Below, piece after piece: positions 1 through 6,615 of a DNA stretch of 8,989 nucleotides (the stretch's first letter is position 1; every line of letters starts with the position of its first letter). The DNA is from Prevotellaceae bacterium UBA3849 (GTDB lineage: Bacteria > Bacteroidota > Bacteroidia > Bacteroidales > Bacteroidaceae), in the NCBI GenBank assembly GCA_002392645.1, contig DGHL01000001.1, positions 11,811 through 20,799 on the forward strand, written 5' to 3'. The notes under the pieces are model-generated. The model made no database searches, was not told where the DNA came from, and worked only from the letters and a program-made list of their open reading frames with translations. Position numbers and translations under genes: made by a program.

Positions 1-165
1 GACAACCGCCATAACTCTGCCGACTCACGCTACTGGGGCTTCGTGCCAGAGGACCACATCGTGGGTAAGCCGATATTCATCTGGTGGTCAAGCGACCCTG
101 ACCGTCACGGCTTCAGTGGCATACGCTGGAACCGCCTCTTCCGTTGGGTGGACAACATAAAATAA
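1..165 (+). CDS. lepB: Signal peptidase I, C-terminal end (5' truncated by window)
   Basis: The first frame is open from base 1 and ends at TAA 163-165, giving 54 visible residues. The visible DNRHNSADSRYWGFVPEDHI stretch is the conserved box near the C-terminus of type I signal peptidases (S26 family), which contains the SRYWG and G-x-V-P-x-x-x-I-x-G-K signature. The tail GIRWNRLFRWVDNIK matches the basic, aromatic ends of Bacteroidales LepB proteins. The family is a membrane-anchored Ser/Lys protease that removes signal peptides from exported proteins. The catalytic Ser and Lys lie upstream of the window and cannot be checked. No functional link to the R-M genes downstream is apparent, since a terminator-like hairpin and about 440 bp separate them. 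Confidence 0.9.
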   Translation, partial: DNRHNSADSRYWGFVPEDHIVGKPIFIWWSSDPDRHGFSGIRWNRLFRWVDNIK

Positions 166-183
166 TACGAAACTGTAGTCTGT

Positions 184-215
184 ATTGAAAAAGAAATTTT
201 TCCGTCTTTTTCAAT
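184..215 (+). terminator. Terminator-like hairpin after lepB
   Basis: An 11-bp perfect stem pairs 184-194 (ATTGAAAAAGA) with 205-215 (TCTTTTTCAAT) around a 10-nt loop. It starts 18 nt after the lepB stop. The stem is AT-rich and no U-tract follows on the plus strand, so it could be a weak or Rho-assisted terminator. The position suits the end of the lepB transcript. Function is inferred from position and structure only. Confidence 0.4.
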
Positions 216-247
216 CGTTTGAAGAACAAATAGTTAGAAATAGCATT

Positions 248-332
248 GTAAAAGCATTGCTTTTACGTTGTAATTTGATAGCTTTTACTTGGTAAAGTGA
301 TAGCTTTTACAACGTGAAAGCAATGCTTTTAC
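248..332. repeat. Large imperfect inverted repeat with nested palindromes
   Basis: Left arm 248-273 and right arm 307-332 are 26-bp inverted copies with one mismatch, separated by 33 bp. Each arm begins or ends with its own palindrome: GTAAAAGCA-T-TGCTTTTAC at 248-266, and the matching form at 314-332 with one G for A. The spacer carries a 13-bp direct repeat TGATAGCTTTTAC, at 276-288 and again at 298-310, the second copy running into the right arm. There is no coding potential. The form suggests a mobile-type intergenic element (REP or MITE-like) or a long cruciform or RNA hairpin. Copy number elsewhere in the genome cannot be judged from this window. Confidence 0.7.
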
Positions 333-403
333 TTTGTGGTATGATGCAACTGTAATATTGGTACGATGTGGCAGTCTGTTTTTCTTAGAATTTAAAGTTT
401 CTG

Positions 404-475
404 ATGTTAACATACTACCACTCGCGACAAATAGGCATAAAGTCCCTTGTTTTTGTCGCCTGAACATAATATGTT
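404..475. repeat. Cluster of small palindromes upstream of hsdR
   Basis: Three dyad-symmetric elements lie close together: a perfect 10-bp palindrome ATGTTAACAT (404-413), an 8-bp stem GCGACAAA/TTTGTCGC (424-431 with 452-459, 20-nt loop), and AACATA-A-TATGTT (463-475). The first and third share the core AACAT/ATGTT, which is what paired operator sites of a dimeric regulator can look like. They end about 65 bp before the predicted promoter element. The remaining bases of the 166-606 interval (216-247, 333-403, 476-541) are AT-rich, with no gene or RNA that I can support. Confidence 0.35.
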
Positions 476-541
476 TTACATAATAATCATTAATTTAGTG
501 CAAAACGCGCATCTTTTCATGCAGATATAAAAAATTTTTCG

Positions 542-549
542 TAACTTTG
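542..549 (+). promoter_or_regulatory. Predicted Bacteroidetes-type -7 promoter element for the hsd operon
   Basis: TAACTTTG matches the Bacteroidetes sigma-ABfr -7 consensus TAnnTTTG exactly and lies 57 bp before the chosen hsdR start. No clear TTTG -33 box lies at the usual spacing (about 517-523), so the upstream half is weak. Transcription would begin around 555-558. This also argues against translation starting at TTG 547, which overlaps the element. Confidence 0.6.
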
Positions 550-606
550 TGGAAAAATGTCAAAATTGGGGATTTTGTTTCCCTAATGCTTACACAAGTT
601 GACGGT

Positions 607-3426
607 ATGACGCAGAGCGAAGAGATACTGGAGCAAGGACTGATAAAGACTCTGACGGATATGAACTACGAGTTTGTTTCCATCAGGGAGGAGGAGAACT
701 TGCTCACTAATTTCAAGACGCAGCTGGAAAAGCACAACCAGAAGGAACTGGCTGCGCATGGTCGTGAACACTTCACGGATAAGGAGTTTGACAAGATACT
801 GCTTTACCTCGAAGGCGGCACCCGCTTTGAGAAGGCCAAGAAACTGCGTGACCTGAAGAACTTCCAGTTGGAGAATGGTGAAAGGGTTTGGATAGAGTTC
901 ATCAACAAGCAGCATTGGTGCCAAAACGAGTTTCAGGTCAGCAACCAGATAACAGTAGAGGGGCGAAAGAAGTGCCGCTATGACGTGACAATACTTATCA
1001 ACGGCCTGCCACTGGTACAGATAGAATTGAAGAAACGTGGTGTGGAGTTGAAGCAGGCATATAACCAGATTCAGAAATACCATAAAATTTCTTATCACGG
1101 ACTCTTCGACTACATCCAACTCTTTGTCATCAGCAATGGCGTGAATACCCGTTACTTTGCTAATAACCCGAACGGCGGCTATAAGTTCACGTTCAACTGG
1201 ACGGATGCGGAAAACGTGCCGTTTAATGACCTTAGTAAGTTTGCCTACTTCTTCTTTGACAAGTGCAATCTTGGCAAGATGATAAGCAAGTACATCGTGC
1301 TGCATGAGGGCGATAAGTGCCTGATGGTGTTGCGCCCCTATCAGTTCTATGCCGTGGAGCAGATACTCGACCGGGTGCAGAACACCAATAAGAACGGCTA
1401 CATCTGGCATACGACGGGAGCAGGAAAGACACTCACCTCCTTCAAGGCGGCCCAGCTTGTCAGCGAGATTGACGGTATTGACAAGGTGATGTTTGTCGTT
1501 GACCGCCACGACCTCGATACCCAGACACAATCGGAGTATGAAGCGTTTGAGCCTGGTGCCGTTGACAACACGGACAACACCAAGGAACTTATCAAGCGAT
1601 TGCGCGACGACAGCAAGATTATCATTACAACAATTCAGAAACTGAACGTGGCTGTCACCCGCGAATACTATAACAAACGGTTGCAGGGAGTGCGTGACCA
1701 GAAGGTGGTGATGATATTCGACGAGTGTCACCGCAGTCACTTCGGAGAGTGTCACAAGAACATCGTAAAGTTCTTCAATAACCTCCAGATATTCGGTTTC
1801 ACAGGTACACCCATCTTTGCGGAGAATGCCAAGCAGGAGCATACTACGGCTGAAGTCTTTGGTGACTGTCTGCACAAATATCTCATCAAGGATGCCATTG
1901 CCGATGAAAATGTGCTTGGCTTCTTGGTAGAATACTATAAGGGGCAGCAGAATATTGACCTGTTCAGTGAAAAGCGCATGACGGAGATAGCACAGTTCAT
2001 CCTCAACAACTTCAACAAGTCAACATTCGACGGAGAGTTTAATGCGCTGTTCGCCATTCAGTCCGTTCCCATGCTCTTGAAATATTACAAGATATTCAAG
2101 TCGCTGAATCCGAAAATCAAGATTGGAGCCGTATTCACATACGCTGCCAACGAGAGTCAGGACGATGCACAGACAGGCATGAACCAAGGCTTTGCAGATG
2201 ACAAGGTGACCTCTGACGAGTTGCAGAGCATCATGGATGACTATAATGAGATGTTCGGTACGGCATTCACAACGGATAACTTCAGCGCATATTACGATGA
2301 CATCAACCTGCGCATGAAGAAGAAAAAGCCGGATATGGAACCGCTCGACCTGCTTTTGGTTGTAGGCATGTTCCTGACGGGCTTCGATGCGAAGAAGTTG
2401 AACACGCTCTATGTGGATAAGAATCTGGAATATCACGGACTGCTGCAGGCTTTCAGCCGTACCAACCGTGTGCTGAACGAGAAGAAACGCTTTGGCAAGG
2501 TGGTATGTTTCCGTGACTTGAAGGATAATGTGGATGCTGCTATTAAGCTGTTCAGCAACAACCAGCCTAATGAGTTCATCGTTCGTCCTCCATTTGAGAA
2601 TGTAAAGAAAGAACTGAACGACCTCACGATCGAGTTCCTGAAGAAATACCCCAAGCCGCAGTATATTGACACGCTGCAAAGCGAACTGGATAAGCGTGAC
2701 TTCGTGCTGGCATTCCGTGAAATCATCAAAAAGCAGGCTGAGATACAGATATACGAGGACTACAATGCCAATGATCCAGACCTCTACATGACAGAACAGG
2801 AGTTTGCAGACTTCAAGAGCAAGTACCTTGACATCACGGTTGGCGTTATCAATCCTCCTGCCGACACTACATCAATGGCGGCAGAGGGAGAATTGCCATA
2901 CAACGACGAAAGCGGTTTGGAGGATATAGACTTCTGTCTGGAACTGCTGCATAGTGATGTCATCAACGTAGCATATATCTTGGAACTGATAGCCAACCTG
3001 AATCCTGATGAAGAGGACTACGACAAGAAGCGTCAGGACATTCTCGACACGATGATCAAGGATGCCGTGATGCGCCATAAGTCAAAACTCATTGATGACT
3101 TCATCCGTGAGAACGTGGATAACGACAAGGCCGGATTCCAACAGGCAAAGGCAGACGGTTCTATGGATTTGGAGAGTAGGCTCAACGACTATATTGCTAC
3201 CTCACGGAGTAATGCCGTTCATTATCTCGCAGTGTCTGAGGGAATAGACGAAGAGGCTCTGACCAAGTTCCTTTCGGAATATGACTATCTGCATCGTGAA
3301 AAGCCAGAGATTATACAAAAGGCTATCCGTGCCAAGAAAGGACTGAAACTGCTGGAGCGTTCAACCATGTTGAAACGCATAGTAGAGCAACTGAGAGAAA
3401 TCATTAACACGTATAATTGGGATTGA
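607..3426 (+). CDS. hsdR: Type I restriction endonuclease subunit R (HsdR)
   Basis: This is the motor and nuclease subunit of a type I R-M enzyme. It translocates DNA with ATP and cleaves it away from the unmethylated recognition site. The protein is 939 residues, normal for this family. In order it shows an N-terminal HSDR_N nuclease domain with a PD-(D/E)XK core (YDVT with D126, then IELK with E140 and K142) and a superfamily 2 helicase: Walker A TTGAGKT with K274, DECH 372-375, GFTGTP near 397-402, FLTGFD 589-594 and QAFSRTNR 614-621. A helical C-terminal region follows, of the kind that binds the methyltransferase. The start is uncertain. ATG 607 (MTQSEEILE) fits the usual N-terminus of homologues, ATG 586 adds seven residues, and TTG 547 overlaps the promoter element. 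It is the first gene of the operon, with hsdM 41 bp downstream. All catalytic motifs look intact. Confidence 0.95.
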   Translation: MTQSEEILEQGLIKTLTDMNYEFVSIREEENLLTNFKTQLEKHNQKELAAHGREHFTDKEFDKILLYLEGGTRFEKAKKLRDLKNFQLENGERVWIEFINKQHWCQNEFQVSNQITVEGRKKCRYDVTILINGLPLVQIELKKRGVELKQAYNQIQKYHKISYHGLFDYIQLFVISNGVNTRYFANNPNGGYKFTFNWTDAENVPFNDLSKFAYFFFDKCNLGKMISKYIVLHEGDKCLMVLRPYQFYAVEQILDRVQNTNKNGYIWHTTGAGKTLTSFKAAQLVSEIDGIDKVMFVVDRHDLDTQTQSEYEAFEPGAVDNTDNTKELIKRLRDDSKIIITTIQKLNVAVTREYYNKRLQGVRDQKVVMIFDECHRSHFGECHKNIVKFFNNLQIFGFTGTPIFAENAKQEHTTAEVFGDCLHKYLIKDAIADENVLGFLVEYYKGQQNIDLFSEKRMTEIAQFILNNFNKSTFDGEFNALFAIQSVPMLLKYYKIFKSLNPKIKIGAVFTYAANESQDDAQTGMNQGFADDKVTSDELQSIMDDYNEMFGTAFTTDNFSAYYDDINLRMKKKKPDMEPLDLLLVVGMFLTGFDAKKLNTLYVDKNLEYHGLLQAFSRTNRVLNEKKRFGKVVCFRDLKDNVDAAIKLFSNNQPNEFIVRPPFENVKKELNDLTIEFLKKYPKPQYIDTLQSELDKRDFVLAFREIIKKQAEIQIYEDYNANDPDLYMTEQEFADFKSKYLDITVGVINPPADTTSMAAEGELPYNDESGLEDIDFCLELLHSDVINVAYILELIANLNPDEEDYDKKRQDILDTMIKDAVMRHKSKLIDDFIRENVDNDKAGFQQAKADGSMDLESRLNDYIATSRSNAVHYLAVSEGIDEEALTKFLSEYDYLHREKPEIIQKAIRAKKGLKLLERSTMLKRIVEQLREIINTYNWD

Positions 3427-3430
3427 CACC

Positions 3431-3465
3431 AATTGAGAATTGAAAATTGATAATTGAGAATTAAA
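3431..3465 (+). repeat. Five tandem AATTGAn heptamers between hsdR and hsdM
   Basis: The 41-bp gap between hsdR and hsdM is almost filled by a 7-bp tandem array: AATTGAG, AATTGAA, AATTGAT, AATTGAG, AATTAAA. It ends 2 nt before the hsdM ATG. It occupies the place where a ribosome-binding site would be, and no good Shine-Dalgarno sequence is seen apart from weak GAG triplets inside it. A change in repeat number would alter the hsdM leader without touching a coding frame. Similar AATTGAG-type repeats are, as I recall, common between genes in Bacteroidales. Confidence 0.75.
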
Positions 3466-3467
3466 AT

Positions 3468-5012
3468 ATGGGCGAAGACCTTCAACAGAAACTGCGCAGC
3501 CAGCTATGGACGGTTGCCAATACGCTGAGAGGAAACATGTCGGCAAGCGACTTCATGTACTTCTCTCTTGGCTTCATCTTCTACAAATACCTGTCGGAAA
3601 AGATAGAGTTGTACGTCAATGACGAGTTAGAGGCTGACGAAACCACCTTTCAGGAGGTCTGGCAGAGCGATGACGGGGCAATGAAAGAGGAAATCAAGGC
3701 AATGTGCGTTGATAACCTCGGCTATTTCGTTGAGCCGGACTTCCTTTTCTCTACCATCATTGATGCCATTGGCCGCAAGGAGAATATCCTGCCCCAACTG
3801 GAACGTTCATTAAAGAAGATAGAGGACAGCACTATCGGACGGGAAAGTGAAGATGACTTTGGAGGGCTGTTCTCTGATATTGACCTTGCTTCTCCCAAAC
3901 TCGGAAAGACGGCTGATGATAAGAACCGACTTATCAGTGATGTGCTGGTAGCACTGAACGGCATTGACTTCGGACTGGAAGATGCCAGTGACATTGACAT
4001 CCTCGGTGATGCCTACGAATACATGATAGGCCAGTTTGCTGCCGGAGCAGGTAAGAAGGCTGGTGAGTTCTACACTCCGCAGGAGGTTAGCCAGATATTG
4101 GCAGAGATCGTGACCACTGGCAAGACTCGTTTGAAGAATGTCTATGACCCCACTTGTGGCTCTGGCTCTCTGTTACTTCGCACTGCCCGCAGTGGTAAGG
4201 CAGACAGCATCTTCGGACAGGAGAAGAACCCTACGACCTTCAATCTGGCCCGAATGAACATGCTGCTGCATGGAGTGAAGTACAATGACTTCGACATTCA
4301 GAATGGCGACACCTTGGAGGCAGATGCCTTTGGTGACCGCCAGTTTGATGCAGTGGTGGCTAATCCTCCATTCTCTGCAGACTGGAGTGCTGCCGCCAAG
4401 TTCAATAACGATGACCGTTTCAGCAAGGCTGGTGTGCTGGCTCCCAGGTCAAAAGCCGACTATGCCTTTATCCTCCACATGATTTATCACCTCAACGATG
4501 GTGGTACGATGGCTTGCGTGGCTCCGCATGGTGTGTTGTTTCGTGGCTCAGCCGAGGGAAAGATACGCCAGTTCTTGATAGAAAAGCGTAATTACATTGA
4601 TGCCATCATCGGCTTGCCTGCAAACATCTTCTATGGCACAAGCATTCCGACGTGTATCATCGTCATCAAGAAATGTCGTAAGGAGGGTGACAACGTACTC
4701 TTCATAGATGCCAGCAAGGAGTTTGAGAAGGTAAAGACCCAGAACAAACTTCGTCCTGAGCATATACAGAAGATTATCGACACATACAGGGAACGAAAGG
4801 AGATTGAGAAGTACAGCCATCTGGCAACGATGCAGGAAATCATCGACAACGACTATAATCTTAACATTCCCCGCTACGTTGACACCTTTGAGGAAGAAGC
4901 ACCCATCGACATTCATGCCGTGATGGGTGAAATCAAGGAACTGGAAGCCAAACGCGCCGACCTTGACAAGCAGATTGAGGTGTATCTGAAAGAACTGGGA
5001 ATTGTAGAATAA
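3468..5012 (+). CDS. hsdM: Type I DNA methyltransferase subunit M (HsdM)
   Basis: This is the adenine-N6 methyltransferase subunit. With HsdS it methylates the recognition sequence using S-adenosylmethionine, and it is also a required part of the restriction complex. The 514-residue protein has the N-terminal helical HsdM_N domain (about 8-150, including LWTVANTLRG and LGFIFYKYLSEK). The N6_Mtase domain follows, with FYTPQEV 201-207, SAM-binding motif I DPTCGSGSLL 227-236 and catalytic motif IV NPPF 299-302. The C-terminus, about 485-510, is charged and heptad-like (ELEAKRADLDKQIEVYLKEL) and probably contacts HsdS. ATG 3468 gives the standard family N-terminus. The gene is in the same operon as hsdR and is followed 13 bp later by the AlbA_2-type gene. 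Nothing appears broken. Confidence 0.96.
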   Translation: MGEDLQQKLRSQLWTVANTLRGNMSASDFMYFSLGFIFYKYLSEKIELYVNDELEADETTFQEVWQSDDGAMKEEIKAMCVDNLGYFVEPDFLFSTIIDAIGRKENILPQLERSLKKIEDSTIGRESEDDFGGLFSDIDLASPKLGKTADDKNRLISDVLVALNGIDFGLEDASDIDILGDAYEYMIGQFAAGAGKKAGEFYTPQEVSQILAEIVTTGKTRLKNVYDPTCGSGSLLLRTARSGKADSIFGQEKNPTTFNLARMNMLLHGVKYNDFDIQNGDTLEADAFGDRQFDAVVANPPFSADWSAAAKFNNDDRFSKAGVLAPRSKADYAFILHMIYHLNDGGTMACVAPHGVLFRGSAEGKIRQFLIEKRNYIDAIIGLPANIFYGTSIPTCIIVIKKCRKEGDNVLFIDASKEFEKVKTQNKLRPEHIQKIIDTYRERKEIEKYSHLATMQEIIDNDYNLNIPRYVDTFEEEAPIDIHAVMGEIKELEAKRADLDKQIEVYLKELGIVE

Positions 5013-5013
5013 A

Positions 5014-5019
5014 AGGAAG
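5014..5019 (+). promoter_or_regulatory. Shine-Dalgarno-like site of the AlbA_2-type gene
   Basis: AGGAAG lies 6 nt before ATG 5026 and is the only clear Shine-Dalgarno-like sequence among the operon starts. It supports ATG 5026 as the start of the third gene. Confidence 0.55.
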
Positions 5020-5025
5020 TAGAGT

Positions 5026-6615
5026 ATGACTATTGACAATATAAAGTCTATTATAAAATCAGACGAAACCCGCACGTTGGAACTAAAAAAGACGACGGGG
5101 GAACTGAAAGACGGAATGCACTCTGCTTGTGCTTTCCTAAATACCGATGGCGGATGGCTCATCATCGGTGTGCCGCCTAAGTCGCTTAAAATAGTTGGGC
5201 AACAGGTAACGGACAGTACCCGACAGGAGATTGCAAATGCACTTACCAGTCTGGAACCTGCTGTTGACGTAAAGGTGGAGTATGTAGATGTGCCAGAGCA
5301 TCCCGGCAATCAGGCAATCGCCATGTATTTTGAGCCGTGGGTATGGGGGCATATTCCTTATACCTGCAATGGTCGTCCCTACTACAAGGTTGAGAGTACA
5401 ACGAAGGTGATGCCCCGTGATATGTACGATGAGCGACTACGCCAGAGTAAGCCACAGTATTTTGCATGGGAGCGTCAGGAAGCAGAAGGAATAACTATAG
5501 ATGATTTGGACGAAGACAGAATACGTGGTGCTGTACGTTTGGGCATAGAGGGCGGTCGCCTTAACGAAGCCGCTATGACAGAGCCGATAGAGACTTTACT
5601 TCAAAAGTCGGAACTGCTGAACGATGGTAAATTAAACAATGCAGCCGTGATGCTCTTTTCTAAGAAACTCTATGGATATCCGCAACTCCGCTTACGCATG
5701 GCCCGTTTTCGTGGTACAGGAAAGAATGAGTTTGGCGACAATCAGCAGGCAGAAGGAAACTTCTTTGATCTCCTTGATGCAGGTATGTCATTCCTCTTCA
5801 AGCACCTCAATCTGAGTGGAAAGATTGTTGGTCTCCGTCGCATGGAGCAACTTGAAATACCTGTAGAAGCATTAAGAGAAACCCTTGTAAATAGTCTTTG
5901 CCACCGTCGATATGACCAACCGGGGACATCTGTAGGCATTGCCGTTTATGATGACCGTGTGGAGATAGAGAATCCTGGTTCTCTTCCTTCAGAACTAACT
6001 CCAGAGACTATCAAACAGCCTCATAACTCCCACCCGTACAATCCACTGATTGCTACTTTCCTCTACAGAAGTACATTCCTTGAGAGTTGGGGTTCTGGTG
6101 TCCGTCGTATTATTGATTCATGTGCTGCTGCCGGTGTTGAAGAGCCAACTTGGCAGACCAACCCAAACTTTGTGTGGGTTACATTCAAGCGACCTGCCGA
6201 CAAGTCAAGCTATACACAGTTGACAGCGAGAACAACTACCACCCAAAAGAACGAGATTTCAGGGGGTAGTTCAACAGAAGATGACCGAACTACCACCCAA
6301 AACGGAAATAACTTGGGGGGTAGTTCAGCTTCTGAAGATGACATTTCGGGGGGTAGTTCGTCGACTATCATAGAACTAACAAAGCAAATGCGAAAGTTAA
6401 TGGACGTTATGAACTATGAGTTTATGTCCATCAATGAGATTATGGAGGCTTGTCAGTTTAAGAACAAAGAGCGTTTCCGTGAGAACTATATTACTCCGGC
6501 ACTTAATGCTGGGCTTATAGAACGTAAATATCCAGAACAGCCAAAGCATCCATACCAAAGATTTCGACTGACGGAAAAGGCTATGCACATCAAGTATTCA
6601 CGAGAAGATAAGTAA
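5026..6615 (+). CDS. AlbA_2 / HATPase_c_4 putative DNA-binding ATP-binding protein (RecG C-terminal-like regulator)
   Basis: This 529-residue protein is not a core R-M subunit. Residues about 8-130 resemble the AlbA_2 (Schlafen AAA_4, formerly 'divergent AAA') domain: ETRTLELKKT, then CAFLNTDGGWLIIGV and GRPYYKVESTTKVM. Residues about 275-390 resemble HATPase_c_4, with LRETLVNSLCHRRY (the E285-x3-N289 N-box type motif), VYDDRVEIENPGSLP and ESWGSGVRRI (G356, G358). A low-complexity linker, 400-446, repeats GGSS and EDD. The C-terminus, 451-529, looks like a winged helix (SINEIMEACQF, then NAGLIERKYP and YQRFRLTEKA). Such proteins are usually annotated as transcriptional regulators or RecG-like proteins, and their biochemical role is mostly unknown. 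The gene sits between hsdM and hsdS, and its TAA overlaps the hsdS ATG by one base (TAATG), which implies translational coupling. A role in controlling or assisting the R-M system is inferred from this position. Confidence 0.85.
   Translation: MTIDNIKSIIKSDETRTLELKKTTGELKDGMHSACAFLNTDGGWLIIGVPPKSLKIVGQQVTDSTRQEIANALTSLEPAVDVKVEYVDVPEHPGNQAIAMYFEPWVWGHIPYTCNGRPYYKVESTTKVMPRDMYDERLRQSKPQYFAWERQEAEGITIDDLDEDRIRGAVRLGIEGGRLNEAAMTEPIETLLQKSELLNDGKLNNAAVMLFSKKLYGYPQLRLRMARFRGTGKNEFGDNQQAEGNFFDLLDAGMSFLFKHLNLSGKIVGLRRMEQLEIPVEALRETLVNSLCHRRYDQPGTSVGIAVYDDRVEIENPGSLPSELTPETIKQPHNSHPYNPLIATFLYRSTFLESWGSGVRRIIDSCAAAGVEEPTWQTNPNFVWVTFKRPADKSSYTQLTARTTTTQKNEISGGSSTEDDRTTTQNGNNLGGSSASEDDISGGSSSTIIELTKQMRKLMDVMNYEFMSINEIMEACQFKNKERFRENYITPALNAGLIERKYPEQPKHPYQRFRLTEKAMHIKYSREDK
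6234..6359 (+). repeat. 54-bp in-frame repeat and G-tract cluster in the linker of the AlbA_2-type gene
   Basis: The 15-bp sequence AACTACCACCCAAAA occurs at 6234-6248 and 6288-6302, exactly 54 bp apart. GGGGGTAGTTC occurs at 6262-6272 and 6316-6326, also 54 bp apart, and again at 6349-6359. The unit is therefore about 54 bp (18 codons), and gain or loss would keep the frame. The G runs are 5, 6 and 6 long (6262-6266, 6315-6320, 6348-6353). GGTAGTTC 6265-6272 can also pair with GAACTACC 6287-6294. The protein product is the SGGSSTEDD-like linker between the ATPase-like domain and the C-terminal winged helix. Confidence 0.8.

Noticed and set aside
248..332. CRISPR array
   Set aside because: The repeats are inverted and nested, with only two arms and no series of evenly spaced direct repeats or unique spacers.
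424..459. Intrinsic terminator from the GCGACAAA/TTTGTCGC stem
   Set aside because: The loop is 20 nt and no T-run follows on either strand, so it is kept only as a small inverted repeat.
285..467. 60-codon minus-strand frame in the lepB-hsdR gap
   Set aside because: It spans the inverted-repeat and palindrome region, and its sequence looks like translated repeat DNA with no start context or family resemblance.
583..1875. 430-codon open frame on the minus strand opposite hsdR
   Set aside because: It is fully antisense to the conserved nuclease and helicase domains of hsdR, shows no recognisable domain, and is explained by codon bias of the true gene leaving the opposite frame open.
2020..2679. 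219-codon minus-strand frame opposite hsdR
   Set aside because: It is antisense to the conserved helicase C-terminal motifs (FLTGFD, QAFSRTNR) and has no domain of its own.
4548..5309. 253-codon minus-strand frame spanning the hsdM end and the start of the next gene
   Set aside because: It runs antisense across two well-supported genes and their ribosome-binding site, with no recognisable product.
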